DNA of 39,055 nucleotides from an uncultured Vampirovibrio sp. (GTDB lineage Bacteria > Cyanobacteriota > Vampirovibrionia > Gastranaerophilales > Gastranaerophilaceae). Where the stretch lies: positions 1 through 39,055 of the forward strand of contig CAJTWU010000017.1 in the NCBI GenBank assembly GCA_910579975.1. The letters run 5' to 3'. This document shows, piece by piece, positions 31,634 to 39,055 of the stretch. Numbering within the stretch: position 1 is the stretch's first letter; every line of letters begins with the position of its first letter. The position numbers and the translations under genes are program-made. The notes beneath the pieces were generated by a model. The model was not told where the DNA came from. It worked only from the letters and a program-made list of their open reading frames with translations, and did no database searches.

Positions 31634-32461
31634 CTATCTCCCCATAAAAAATATAACGGTAAATATTCCCATTATTAAACAATAATATCCAAAAACAGAT
31701 AATGAGAATTTAGAAACAAATTTTAAGAAATATTTGATACATAAATATCCGGATATGCCTGAAACTATTGTACCGGCAATAATTGCCGTCCAGTTATAAG
31801 TTGCAGCTTCTTTTATATCAAGTGTCATCATAGGATAAAGCATTGAAGCGCCTAAAATTATAGGAATTGATAATAAAAAAGAATATTTTGCTGCTTCGGC
31901 TCTTCCAATACCGCTCAATAATCCAGTTGCAATAGTTAAGCCTGAACGTGAAAAACCGGGAAGCGCAGCAAGACCTTGAGCAATTGCAATTAAAATTGAA
32001 TTTTTTAAAGTTATAGATTTTTTCTCTATAATTTTTTTGGAATACTTTTCACTAAATAAAAGCAAGCACCCTGTAAAAATTAAAAGTATTCCTACAAATG
32101 CTGGTTTGAATACTAAAGCACCGGCAATATCTTTTAAAGGAAATGCTATAAGTACAGAAACAAATGTTCCAATAATTATATAAATACCTGTTTTAAAGTT
32201 TTTATCCTCACGTTTGCCGGAAAATAATGCTTTTATAATTTCCCATATTTCTTTTCTAAAGAAAATCAATACAGCAATAAGGGTTCCTAAGTGCAGCATA
32301 ATATCAAGAAAAATCTCTTGATTAGACTCTGTTACAATCTCAATTCCTTTAAAAACTTTGTAAAAATTTGAGGTAAGTACTAAGTGTGCAGAACTTGATA
32401 TCGGCAAAAACTCACTTAACCCTTGAACGAGCCCCATTAATATTGACTGAATTAAATCCAC
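31634..32461 (-). CDS. uppP: Undecaprenyl-diphosphatase
   Basis: 275 aa integral membrane enzyme (BacA family) that recycles the lipid carrier of peptidoglycan synthesis. Both active-site signatures are intact: GLVQGLSEFLPISSSAHLVL near the N-terminus and ALPGFSRSGLTIATG in the middle. About eight transmembrane segments are visible. It starts at a GTG, 2 bp after queD, with GAGG about 7 bp upstream. Also associated with bacitracin resistance in other bacteria. Confidence 0.95.
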   Translation of the reverse strand: MDLIQSILMGLVQGLSEFLPISSSAHLVLTSNFYKVFKGIEIVTESNQEIFLDIMLHLGTLIAVLIFFRKEIWEIIKALFSGKREDKNFKTGIYIIIGTFVSVLIAFPLKDIAGALVFKPAFVGILLIFTGCLLLFSEKYSKKIIEKKSITLKNSILIAIAQGLAALPGFSRSGLTIATGLLSGIGRAEAAKYSFLLSIPIILGASMLYPMMTLDIKEAATYNWTAIIAGTIVSGISGYLCIKYFLKFVSKFSLSVFGYYCLIMGIFTVIFFMGR

Positions 32462-32463
32462 TT

Positions 32464-32823
32464 TTATGCCTCATAGTAACTAGCGCAAGAAGTAGGAGTT
32501 TCCCAAACAGAAACTTTACTCACAAGACCGATTTTGTCTTTTAATTGATTATAAATGAATTGTGAAATCATCTCGCTTGACGGGCTTTCGTTTTCAAAAT
32601 AAGGCAGTTCATTTAAATCTTTATGGTCTAATAAATCTAAAACAGATTTTAATTCATGCTTAAGAACTTTGTAATCAACAAGGATATTGCTTTTATCCAG
32701 CGAGTTTCCTTGTACATAAGCTTCTACTAACCAGTTATGACCATGTTGATTTTCGCATTCACCATCATAATTCAATAAATGATGCGCTGCTGCAAAATAC
32801 ATTTGTGCTTTTAATTCAAACAT
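32464..32823 (-). CDS. queD: 6-carboxy-5,6,7,8-tetrahydropterin synthase
   Basis: 119 aa, T-fold enzyme of preQ0/queuosine synthesis. Zinc-binding His residues are in the FAAAHHL and NQHGHN motifs (H27, H29), with catalytic C23 in the C-x3-HGH arrangement that marks QueD rather than mammalian PTPS. DHKDLNELPYF and the late VSVWETPTSCASYYE complete the pattern. Together with tgt in this window it argues for queuosine production; queC, queE and queF are not here. GAGG precedes the ATG. Confidence 0.92.
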   Translation of the reverse strand: MFELKAQMYFAAAHHLLNYDGECENQHGHNWLVEAYVQGNSLDKSNILVDYKVLKHELKSVLDLLDHKDLNELPYFENESPSSEMISQFIYNQLKDKIGLVSKVSVWETPTSCASYYEA

Positions 32824-32838
32824 TTTTTATACCTCATT

Positions 32839-32872
32839 GGCGGAGTGCACCCCGTCTTTCTACAAGATTATA
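32839..32872 (-). promoter_or_regulatory. Extended -10 promoter and leader palindrome of queD operon
   Basis: Minus strand TGT-TATAAT (the TATAAT occupies 32872-32867), then an 18-bp near-palindrome centred on GTGCAC (32839-32856) within the short leader, about 16 bp before the queD ATG. The palindrome could be an operator. It does not match a preQ1 riboswitch. Confidence 0.45.
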
Positions 32873-32907
32873 ACAGACTACAAATTGAACGAGCGCTGAA
32901 CATGCTC

Positions 32908-33744
32908 CTAGCAGCAAACTTCAGCTAGTCTGCACATTATTTTATCTGTTATTATTTTAATATACTCTTTATCAACCATGCCGTTAATTATACAATCAGC
33001 TATTTGATAAGTTGGACGAATGTATTGCTGTGCAGTTTCATTTACGTCTTTGAACTGTAAATCAGCAGCTTCTCCTGTTTTACCGCGTGATGCTGCACGT
33101 TTATACCAACGTTCTTTTATAACAGCAAGAGGAGTAAACACATAAACTTTTACATCCATAATGTCTCTGACTTCTTCATTTAAAACATAAAGTCCTTCTG
33201 TTAAAATAACTTTTGCCGGTTTTTTAATTTCTCCATTTGGACTGGAAACACAAGTTACAAAATCATAATTAGGTGAAACAATTGAATCACCCTCTTTTAA
33301 TGATTTAAGATGTTCTTTCATTAAAGCAAGATTGATAACATCCGGAGTGTCAAAACTAAAGCCTGTTTTGAATAAAGCATCATAGCTTCCTGCTTCCTTA
33401 AGTTCTTTAGAAGTATCTTTATAATAATCGTCTTGACGAATAACGGTGTAAATACCTTCTTTTTTATCACGTACTACAGCTTCAATTGTATTATCAACAA
33501 ATACTGTTTTACCTGAAGCGCTTTCACCTGTTATACCAATTAAGAAAGTTTTTTTCTTTTCTTGAACTACTTTGCGAGCAATGTTAAGGATAAAATCATC
33601 GGCAACCTTTAAAAATAAAGGCTGTTCTTGTTTTTTATCTTCTTCTAAAATTTCTTTCAAGGTATCAACGATGGTCGTAATAAGCTCCATGTCGAGTCTG
33701 CTTGAATAAAAATTATAATTTGTCAATTCAAAAGTTTCCATCAT
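32908..33744 (-). CDS. Uridine-kinase / phosphoribulokinase-family P-loop kinase
   Basis: 278 aa. Walker A is GESASGKT (73-80); RQDDYYKD holds the acidic substrate-binding motif of uridine kinases; SFDTPDVINLALM is the typical Asp-Pro region; ILTEGLYVL is the Walker B-like strand; YKRAASRGKTGEAADLQF covers the lid Arg residues. A 60-residue N-terminal helical extension distinguishes it from Udk (about 210 aa), so it may phosphorylate a different substrate. Starts at the first of two tandem ATGs with AAGGA at 7 bp. Downstream of the AAA+ gene on the same strand with about 100 bp between them. Confidence 0.8.
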   Translation of the reverse strand: MMETFELTNYNFYSSRLDMELITTIVDTLKEILEEDKKQEQPLFLKVADDFILNIARKVVQEKKKTFLIGITGESASGKTVFVDNTIEAVVRDKKEGIYTVIRQDDYYKDTSKELKEAGSYDALFKTGFSFDTPDVINLALMKEHLKSLKEGDSIVSPNYDFVTCVSSPNGEIKKPAKVILTEGLYVLNEEVRDIMDVKVYVFTPLAVIKERWYKRAASRGKTGEAADLQFKDVNETAQQYIRPTYQIADCIINGMVDKEYIKIITDKIMCRLAEVCC

Positions 33745-33851
33745 GAGTCAATCCTTAATTCGTCATGAACATTGTATAGTAAAGTATAAAAAAATGCTCG
33801 TTTTTGTTACGAAAAATTTACTTTTTATGATAAGGTTCAACCAGCTGATTT

Positions 33852-35384
33852 TTATTTTTTAAAGCCTACAGGAGTTCGATTATTAGCCCCGCTTTTAAAA
33901 TTATCTATTGCATAAATAAAGTCTTCTGTATTTATAGTTAAATATTCTTTCATCAAAGGAGAATAGGCATTTTTTTTCATGCTTTCATAAATACCGGTTC
34001 TTTCAAGAGCATGTGAAAACGCTTCTTTAACCGTTAAAGCAATATCAGCACCAGTCATTTTCTTTTCATAAATACGTTTTGCAATATCATCTTTATCAAC
34101 ATCTTCATCAATTGGTTTACCTTTTGTATGAATATCAAGAATTTGTCTTGTTCCTTTTAAATCAGGAGCCTTAACCTCTAAAAGAGTTGAAAATCTTCCT
34201 GAACGTGTAAAAGCAGTGTCCAAGTCTTCTTTTCTATTAGTCGAACCGATAACGAAAACATTATCACCGCGTTTTTCTAAATCACTCATCAATGATAGAA
34301 ATTGAGCTAGTAATTTATCCCCATATTTGTCTTCCCCGCGGGCTTTACCAAGAGCATCAATCTCATCAAAATAAATAATACTTGGCTGAGCGTCAACTGC
34401 TTTCGAAAACAGTTCACGACAATTCTTTTCAGACTCACCAACATATTTATCGGCAAGATCTGTTGCACAAAGTTCAAAAATAGAGGCGCCTGATTCTGCA
34501 GCAAGAGTTTGTGCTAAAAGAGTCTTTCCCGTACCCGGAGGACCATACAGAATAGCTCCTCTGCTAACCATAAATCCGTCAAAGACATCAGGATATTTAA
34601 GCGGGAATAATATGTTCTTTTTAAGAGCTTCAATTACGGTATCTTGTCCGCCAACTGCATTAAAAGTCAATCCTTTTGATTTTTCTTCCGGTTTATCAAT
34701 TGTATTTATAAAGTCTATGATATTTTTATTATGTTTCTGTGCTAATTCAATAAATTGGGTTGTATAATCCAAAACTTGCATAAAAAGAGAAGAATGTTTT
34801 TCTAAATCAACATCCGTGTCTGGTTTTTCTTTAATTTCTATCCAGCCATCAGGTAATCTAAAATGGTCTCCGCTAAATACTTCTATAGCAGCACCTGGAG
34901 GTAACATTTCTAAATCACTTGTTATTATTGGACTGTTAGTTGTATTAAATATAGTAATAGTTTGACCCAATTTAGTAAATAACAAATTCTCTTTTATCTG
35001 TTCATCCGTTAAGATAATTAATTTTTTGACTGGAGCCGGCAAGTCAAGATATTGTGTTAGATTTTTAATCTCTTTTAAATTTTTGGCAATTAGTAAAAAA
35101 TTTCCTCCGCCTTGGCTTCTTCTCAACTCTTGCAATCCAACTGCAAGTTTGTCTTCAAAAGGTGCTCTTGTAACGGCATTTTTAATTTTTTCACTAATAC
35201 CTTTGAACACCAGAGCTCTTCCATAGTTGTCGGCAGCAAGTTCTAAGATAGTAGATGTGTCAGGTGATTTAGTTGTTTTATCAACTCTTTTAATATTTTG
35301 CATTATGCCAATGTTCTGCTGAATTGGATTAATTCTCAACGATACACTTCCTATAGTTGGGCTGGTACTTACTAATTTAATCAT
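33852..35384 (-). CDS. AAA+ ATPase of the classical (Cdc48/FtsH-like) clade
   Basis: 510 aa with one AAA module in the C-terminal half: FNAVGGQDTVIEALKKNILFP, Walker A GPPGTGKT (281-288), IIYFDEIDAL with Walker B D340-E341, SRH GSTNRKEDLDTAFTRSGRF, and the C-terminal helical lid with TGADIALTVKEAF. The N-terminal 250 residues are not recognised; they include a beta-rich segment (LEMLPPGAAIEVFSGDHFRL). No protease domain or membrane helix, so it is not FtsH; it may be an unfoldase or remodeller. The leader MIKLVSTSPTIGSVSLRINP resembles other odd N-termini of this genome. It diverges from the secreted-protein gene. Confidence 0.8.
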   Translation of the reverse strand: MIKLVSTSPTIGSVSLRINPIQQNIGIMQNIKRVDKTTKSPDTSTILELAADNYGRALVFKGISEKIKNAVTRAPFEDKLAVGLQELRRSQGGGNFLLIAKNLKEIKNLTQYLDLPAPVKKLIILTDEQIKENLLFTKLGQTITIFNTTNSPIITSDLEMLPPGAAIEVFSGDHFRLPDGWIEIKEKPDTDVDLEKHSSLFMQVLDYTTQFIELAQKHNKNIIDFINTIDKPEEKSKGLTFNAVGGQDTVIEALKKNILFPLKYPDVFDGFMVSRGAILYGPPGTGKTLLAQTLAAESGASIFELCATDLADKYVGESEKNCRELFSKAVDAQPSIIYFDEIDALGKARGEDKYGDKLLAQFLSLMSDLEKRGDNVFVIGSTNRKEDLDTAFTRSGRFSTLLEVKAPDLKGTRQILDIHTKGKPIDEDVDKDDIAKRIYEKKMTGADIALTVKEAFSHALERTGIYESMKKNAYSPLMKEYLTINTEDFIYAIDNFKSGANNRTPVGFKK

Positions 35385-35424
35385 ACTGTTTCACAATATT
35401 ATTACAACAACCTCTTCATAAATG

Positions 35425-35453
35425 TTTACAAGGTTTGAGCGCTATGTTAAAAT
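35425..35453 (+). promoter_or_regulatory. Promoter of secreted protein / lipoprotein operon
   Basis: TTTACA (35425-35430), 17-bp spacer, TAAAAT (35448-35453), then GAGAGG before the ATG at 35477. Confidence 0.6.
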
Positions 35454-35476
35454 ATTTTAGTACGGGAGAGGTTTTT

Positions 35477-35857
35477 ATGAAAAAATTGATAATGTTATTT
35501 GCTCTGTTATTTATGACACCTGTGTTTGCAGATGAACAGCTTCCATTAACCGTTCCTCAAAATGTTAGTTTTGAAACCTGTACAAAAATGTTTGCAACTA
35601 ATCAGGAAAAACTTTTCTATTTAACTCTTGGTGCGGTTTCTGCAAACAAATTTGCTGTTGATGAAATCCAAACAGCAAACGGTTATATTATTTTTACTGC
35701 AGCAAATAATAAATATCTTGCAACAATCGCAAGTATTGACCCGTTGAATTCAATTTTAAAAATTACTCCTTGTAATGATATTTATTATTTTCAACCCGGG
35801 ATTATTGTTAATATGTTCAAATATGTTGATTTGAATTTGAATACAGAGGTTAAGTAA
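35477..35857 (+). CDS. Small exported protein, unknown function
   Basis: 126 aa from the ATG at 35477 (GAGAGG upstream, and this start gives a clean signal peptide). MKKLIMLFALLFMTPVFA is a Sec signal with a type I cleavage site before DEQ. The mature part, about 108 residues, is beta-rich with one pair of Cys residues (FETCTKMF and ITPCND) that could form a disulfide. No known domain. Its stop overlaps the solute-binding lipoprotein start by one base (TAATG), so they act together or at least are coexpressed. Confidence 0.65.
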   Translation: MKKLIMLFALLFMTPVFADEQLPLTVPQNVSFETCTKMFATNQEKLFYLTLGAVSANKFAVDEIQTANGYIIFTAANNKYLATIASIDPLNSILKITPCNDIYYFQPGIIVNMFKYVDLNLNTEVK

Positions 35858-37068
35858 TGAAAAAATTGATAATATTTTTTTTAATAGTTATATCTGTTTT
35901 AAGTTTAACGGCATGTTCAATTAGAAAAGATAACTCGTTGCGGGAAATAACTTTTTGGACTCTACAGATGGGTGACTATTCAGGTTATATGTATAAAGTT
36001 ATCCGCACATACGAAAAAGAACATCCAAATGTTCGGATAAAATGGGTTGATGTTCCTTTTTCTGAAGGAGAAAAGAGAACTCTTGCAGCTGTTATGACGG
36101 ATAATCCACCGGATTTAATTAACTTAAATCCTGATTTTTCAGCAATTCTTGCACAAAAAGGAACATTATGGAAAATCGATGAAACAAAACTTGCAGAATT
36201 TAATCCTGAAATTATAAATGCTCTAAGGTATAAAGATGAGATTTATTCAATTCCATGGTATGCAACGAGCGCGATTACTATTTATAACAAAGCTTTGTTC
36301 CAAAAATCGGGACTATTAAGGCTTCCAAAAACATACAAAGAACTCGCTTCTGTATCAGAAAAAATCAAAACAAACACCGGCGCTTATTCTTATCTTCCAA
36401 CGATTACCGAAAATGATACCATGGTTAAAATTCTTAATAAATACGGGGTTTCTGAGCTTGAGGATTTGAATTCTCCTGAGAGTCAAAAAGTTTTTGAAAT
36501 GTTTAAAACTCTTTATCAAAACGATTTAATCCCGCCTGAAACCATTACTTTTACTCATCGTGAAGCACTGGAACAGTATATGGCGGGTAAAATTGTATTT
36601 TATCAGGGTGGAGCAAATTTCTTAAATATGATTAAAGAAAATGCACCAAGTGTTTATGCTGAAACTGATGTGATTGAGCAAATAAAAGGTCCTGTAGGTC
36701 AGAATGATTTTTCAGTTATGAATTTTGTTATTCCTCTAAGAGCAAAACATAAAAAAGAAGCTCTTGATTTCTGCTTGTATCTTACAAATGCCGAAAATCA
36801 ATTAGAGCTTGCTAAAATGACTAATATTATTGCAACTAATTCTAATACTTTAAAAGATAGTTTCTACAATGACTATTCTGATTTGACCTCAAAAGCGCGC
36901 TCAATAAGTGCAAAACAAATTAATAAAATCACACCGCAAGTTAAGCAGCGCAACAATCAAAAAGAAATCAATCTAATGATTAATACAACTGTTCAATCAG
37001 TTCTTTTGAATAAAGGCTCGGTCGAAGACTTACTTACTAGTCTAAGTCGTAATTTAACATTGAAATAA
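35857..37068 (+). CDS. ABC-type solute-binding lipoprotein (family 1, sugar type)
   Basis: 403 aa. Signal peptide II with lipobox LTAC at about residues 17-20, so the mature protein is lipid-anchored. The body matches extracellular sugar-binding proteins: ITFWTLQMGDYSGYMYKVIR, FEKEHP-like YEKEHPNVRIKWVDVPF, NPPDLINLNPDF, YSIPWYATSAITIYNKALF, and AMGK-like MAGKIVFYQGG. Expected to deliver a sugar or similar solute to a permease, but no membrane or ATPase component lies in the window. Its end overlaps apt by 32 bp. Confidence 0.85.
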   Translation: MKKLIIFFLIVISVLSLTACSIRKDNSLREITFWTLQMGDYSGYMYKVIRTYEKEHPNVRIKWVDVPFSEGEKRTLAAVMTDNPPDLINLNPDFSAILAQKGTLWKIDETKLAEFNPEIINALRYKDEIYSIPWYATSAITIYNKALFQKSGLLRLPKTYKELASVSEKIKTNTGAYSYLPTITENDTMVKILNKYGVSELEDLNSPESQKVFEMFKTLYQNDLIPPETITFTHREALEQYMAGKIVFYQGGANFLNMIKENAPSVYAETDVIEQIKGPVGQNDFSVMNFVIPLRAKHKKEALDFCLYLTNAENQLELAKMTNIIATNSNTLKDSFYNDYSDLTSKARSISAKQINKITPQVKQRNNQKEINLMINTTVQSVLLNKGSVEDLLTSLSRNLTLK

Positions 37069-37585
37069 CATTTACCCCTTTAGCTTCGATTTTTTCTCTG
37101 CCTTTTAGAGGGTCAAGCTCGATAACGAATGCTGCTGCAACAACATCTGCTCCTGCTTTTTTAACAAGATTGCAAGCAGCAACAGCAGTGCCTCCGGTTG
37201 CTAACAAATCGTCGATTACTACAACTCTATCACCGGCTTTAACGGCATCTGTATGCATTTCAATTGTATCTGTTCCATATTCTAAAGAATAAGTTTCTTT
37301 AATTGTATCAGCCGGCAGTTTGTTAGGTTTTCTGATTGGAATAAATCCGGCACCTAATTTGCAAGCAAGAGGTGCACCAAAAATAAATCCTCGTGATTCA
37401 ATGCCGGCAATATAATCAACTTTTTCATCTTTGAATTTTTCATATAAAAATTCAATCATCATATTCATTGATTTAGCATCTTTAGTTGCTGTTGTTATAT
37501 CTAAAAACAAAATTCCGGGTTTTGGAAAATCAGGAACTTGTCTTACTGTATTTCTTACATATTCATAATCTATAGTTGTTAACAT
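37037..37585 (-). CDS. apt: Adenine phosphoribosyltransferase
   Basis: 182 aa; salvages adenine to AMP using PRPP. The PRPP-binding motif is VVVIDDLLATGGTA (about 121-134); VPDFPKPGILFLDIT near the N-terminus and GIESRGFIFGAPLA are family hallmarks. The gene starts 5 bp after the glycosyltransferase stop, and its ribosome-binding site (GAGGTAGAGG) is embedded in the last codons of that gene, so they are cotranscribed. Confidence 0.95.
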   Translation of the reverse strand: MLTTIDYEYVRNTVRQVPDFPKPGILFLDITTATKDAKSMNMMIEFLYEKFKDEKVDYIAGIESRGFIFGAPLACKLGAGFIPIRKPNKLPADTIKETYSLEYGTDTIEMHTDAVKAGDRVVVIDDLLATGGTAVAACNLVKKAGADVVAAAFVIELDPLKGREKIEAKGVNVISMLNYDLD

Positions 37586-37590
37586 GCTAT

Positions 37591-38928
37591 CTATACCTCT
37601 ACCTCTTGTAATTCTTGTTTTTGTTGTTCTTCCATAACTAAACCGTGAGCAGTTTTACCCCAGTTCATATCCTTTTTGCAGAATAAAATCTTGCCGCAAA
37701 TAAATAATTCCATCGGGAACCAAATAATAAGGAAGTAAATAGTTGTTTCCAGTGCCTGTTTCATTGCACTTAATCTTGGAACTGCATCATATCTTCTTAA
37801 ACTGTATCTTATTGTTAAAATAAAACCAATACCTACAACTGCTGATACAATAAGTGATGACCATAAAACATTATGAAAATCAGTGCGGTCAATTGCCAAT
37901 TTTGATATTCTTGAAACTACTTCCATCATAAACCAAAGAGGCATTATGAATTGAGTAATGTAAATTCCCATATCCAGACGTGCTCTAAGGGACATTTTTT
38001 TTGAACGCAAAGCTTCGCCGGAATATTCCAAATAACGGCGGATTGTTCCTTCAAGCCAGCGTCTTCTTTGTCTAAACAGCGGGAATAAATAAATAATCCC
38101 TTCTTCATATACACAAGCTTCAGGACAAAAACGTACATCCCATCCTTTGATATGCAGTCTTGTTGACATATCCAAATCGTCAGTAATGGTGTAGTTATTC
38201 CATCCGCCAATGTCAATCAGAGCTTCCCTTTTAATTAATTCTCCGTTACCGCGAAGTTCAACAGCACCTTTTACTGCATCACGTCCGGCTTGAAGATGTG
38301 TATCCATTGTGTACTCGTTATTTTGACATTTAGTAAGGAAATTATAATCTTTGTTTCTAATAATTTTTCTTGCTTGAACAGCTCCGACATCCGCCGGTTC
38401 AAGATTTGGTACTAATTTATTTAGAAAATCAGGTTCAACGGTTGCATCAGCATCAAATACAAGAATTGCCTCACCTTTTGCAATTTCAAAGGCATCATTA
38501 AGAACAGCAGATTTTCCAGGAAAAGCCTCTTGGCTGCGAACGAGAGCAACTACTTTGTCATGTTTTGCTTCAAGTTCTCGGATAACTGCAGCTGTGTTAT
38601 CAGAACTTCTATCATCTATAACTATGATTTCAAAATTAGGGTAATTAATTGCTAGAATGTTTTCAACAGTATTTGAGATAACATACTCTTCATTATGTGC
38701 AGGAATCATAATTGTAATAAATGGTTTGTAATTTTCATTAATTACAATAGGATGTTTTTTTAATTTACGCTTTTTGTACTTCATAGCTGCAATAGAATAC
38801 AGTCCATAAGTGACCATACACACGCACAATATAACAAATCCGACTACTGTATTACAATAGTTTTGAAAAATAAAGAGGAATACCCCCAATAATGTTAATA
38901 TTACAAATAATAGAATTCTTTCTCGCAT
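37591..38928 (-). CDS. Membrane glycosyltransferase family 2 (processive-type polysaccharide synthase)
   Basis: 445 aa. Two N-terminal transmembrane helices (about 5-25 and 28-50), a cytoplasmic GT2 domain, and two to four C-terminal helices. Catalytic signatures: MIPAHNEE, VIDDRSSD, FDADATVEPDF (DxD), ITDDLDMSTRL (TDDLD base) and QRRRW (QxxRW) in FRQRRRWLEGTI. This combination marks processive beta-glycan synthases such as PgaC, NodC or hyaluronan synthase. No PgaB- or BcsZ-like partner is visible, so the product is unknown. GGGAGAA precedes the ATG. Confidence 0.9.
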   Translation of the reverse strand: MRERILLFVILTLLGVFLFIFQNYCNTVVGFVILCVCMVTYGLYSIAAMKYKKRKLKKHPIVINENYKPFITIMIPAHNEEYVISNTVENILAINYPNFEIIVIDDRSSDNTAAVIRELEAKHDKVVALVRSQEAFPGKSAVLNDAFEIAKGEAILVFDADATVEPDFLNKLVPNLEPADVGAVQARKIIRNKDYNFLTKCQNNEYTMDTHLQAGRDAVKGAVELRGNGELIKREALIDIGGWNNYTITDDLDMSTRLHIKGWDVRFCPEACVYEEGIIYLFPLFRQRRRWLEGTIRRYLEYSGEALRSKKMSLRARLDMGIYITQFIMPLWFMMEVVSRISKLAIDRTDFHNVLWSSLIVSAVVGIGFILTIRYSLRRYDAVPRLSAMKQALETTIYFLIIWFPMELFICGKILFCKKDMNWGKTAHGLVMEEQQKQELQEVEV

Positions 38929-38948
38929 AATTCTCCCAGCACCAGTCT

Positions 38949-38954
38949 ATTATA
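38949..38954 (-). promoter_or_regulatory. -10 box upstream of glycosyltransferase gene
   Basis: Minus strand TATAAT about 20 bp before the ATG at 38928, no clear -35. The remaining bases to the window end (38955-39055) are AT-rich with no visible gene. Confidence 0.4.
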
Positions 38955-39055
38955 CAAAAAAAATATGTACAATATTACGATTTTCAGCTTTTTTTGAGTT
39001 GAATGTTACAAAACTTTACAAACGGGCATAAAAAAGGCAATTTTTTCAAAAGTAA

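Noticed and set aside
32824..32907. preQ1 riboswitch before queD
   Set aside because: The leader lacks the class I aptamer pattern (C-rich loop and A-rich tail pairing); only a palindrome and a promoter are seen.

Overview
The window looks like a chromosomal segment of an AT-rich, non-photosynthetic relative of Cyanobacteria, most likely a gut-type Gastranaerophilales/Vampirovibrionia ('Melainabacteria') genome. This is an inference from strong AT bias, PPi-dependent phosphofructokinase, a PspA/Vipp1 protein paired with a J-domain protein, UPF0210, an alpha-type glutamine synthetase, and several lineage-looking proteins with short Phe-containing N-terminal leaders. No rRNA or tRNA was seen to confirm it.

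Region 1 (1-9.3 kb) is accessory DNA. It opens inside a Mu-type DDE transposase, followed by a MuB-like ATPase, an integrase core-binding-domain protein without a catalytic domain, and a terminase-small/DUF1804-like HTH protein. Where a Mu phage would carry lysis and head genes there is instead defence-type cargo: a membrane protein plus LA2681-like HEPN RNase candidate, a small orphan gene, a GATC restriction-modification locus (MutH-like nuclease facing a DpnA-like and a Dam-like methylase), and a two-gene unit with a SIR2-fold DUF4917 protein. A 380-bp gene-poor stretch separates this from the core genome.

Region 2 (9.6-18.4 kb) is core: ndk-tgt, a possible CheD/CNF-like deamidase-fold protein, a long AarF/UbiB-like kinase, a metallo-hydrolase/HxlR/unknown operon, UPF0210 split into two overlapping frames, and DAHP synthase.

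Region 3 (18.4-19.7 kb) is a compact module: two small overlapping minus-strand genes divergent from a self-cleaving S24 repressor, with a shared palindromic operator. It sits between aroF and an rpmH gene that lacks its usual rnpA neighbour.

Region 4 (19.7-39 kb) is core again: proC, glnA, a YhaM-like HD exonuclease overlapping a ZIP transporter, a GNAT protein, pfp; then a four-gene minus-strand run (radical SAM/SPASM, SF2 helicase, J-domain protein, PspA) in which the J-protein itself begins with a PspA-like amphipathic helix; queD-uppP-deoC; a uridine-kinase-like P-loop protein; an AAA+ ATPase; a secreted protein with an orphan solute-binding lipoprotein; and a GT2 glycosyltransferase with apt. 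tgt and queD show that the queuosine pathway is at least partly present. Many genes overlap by 1-10 bp (ATGA, TAATG), indicating tight operons, and several promoters are of the extended -10 type.
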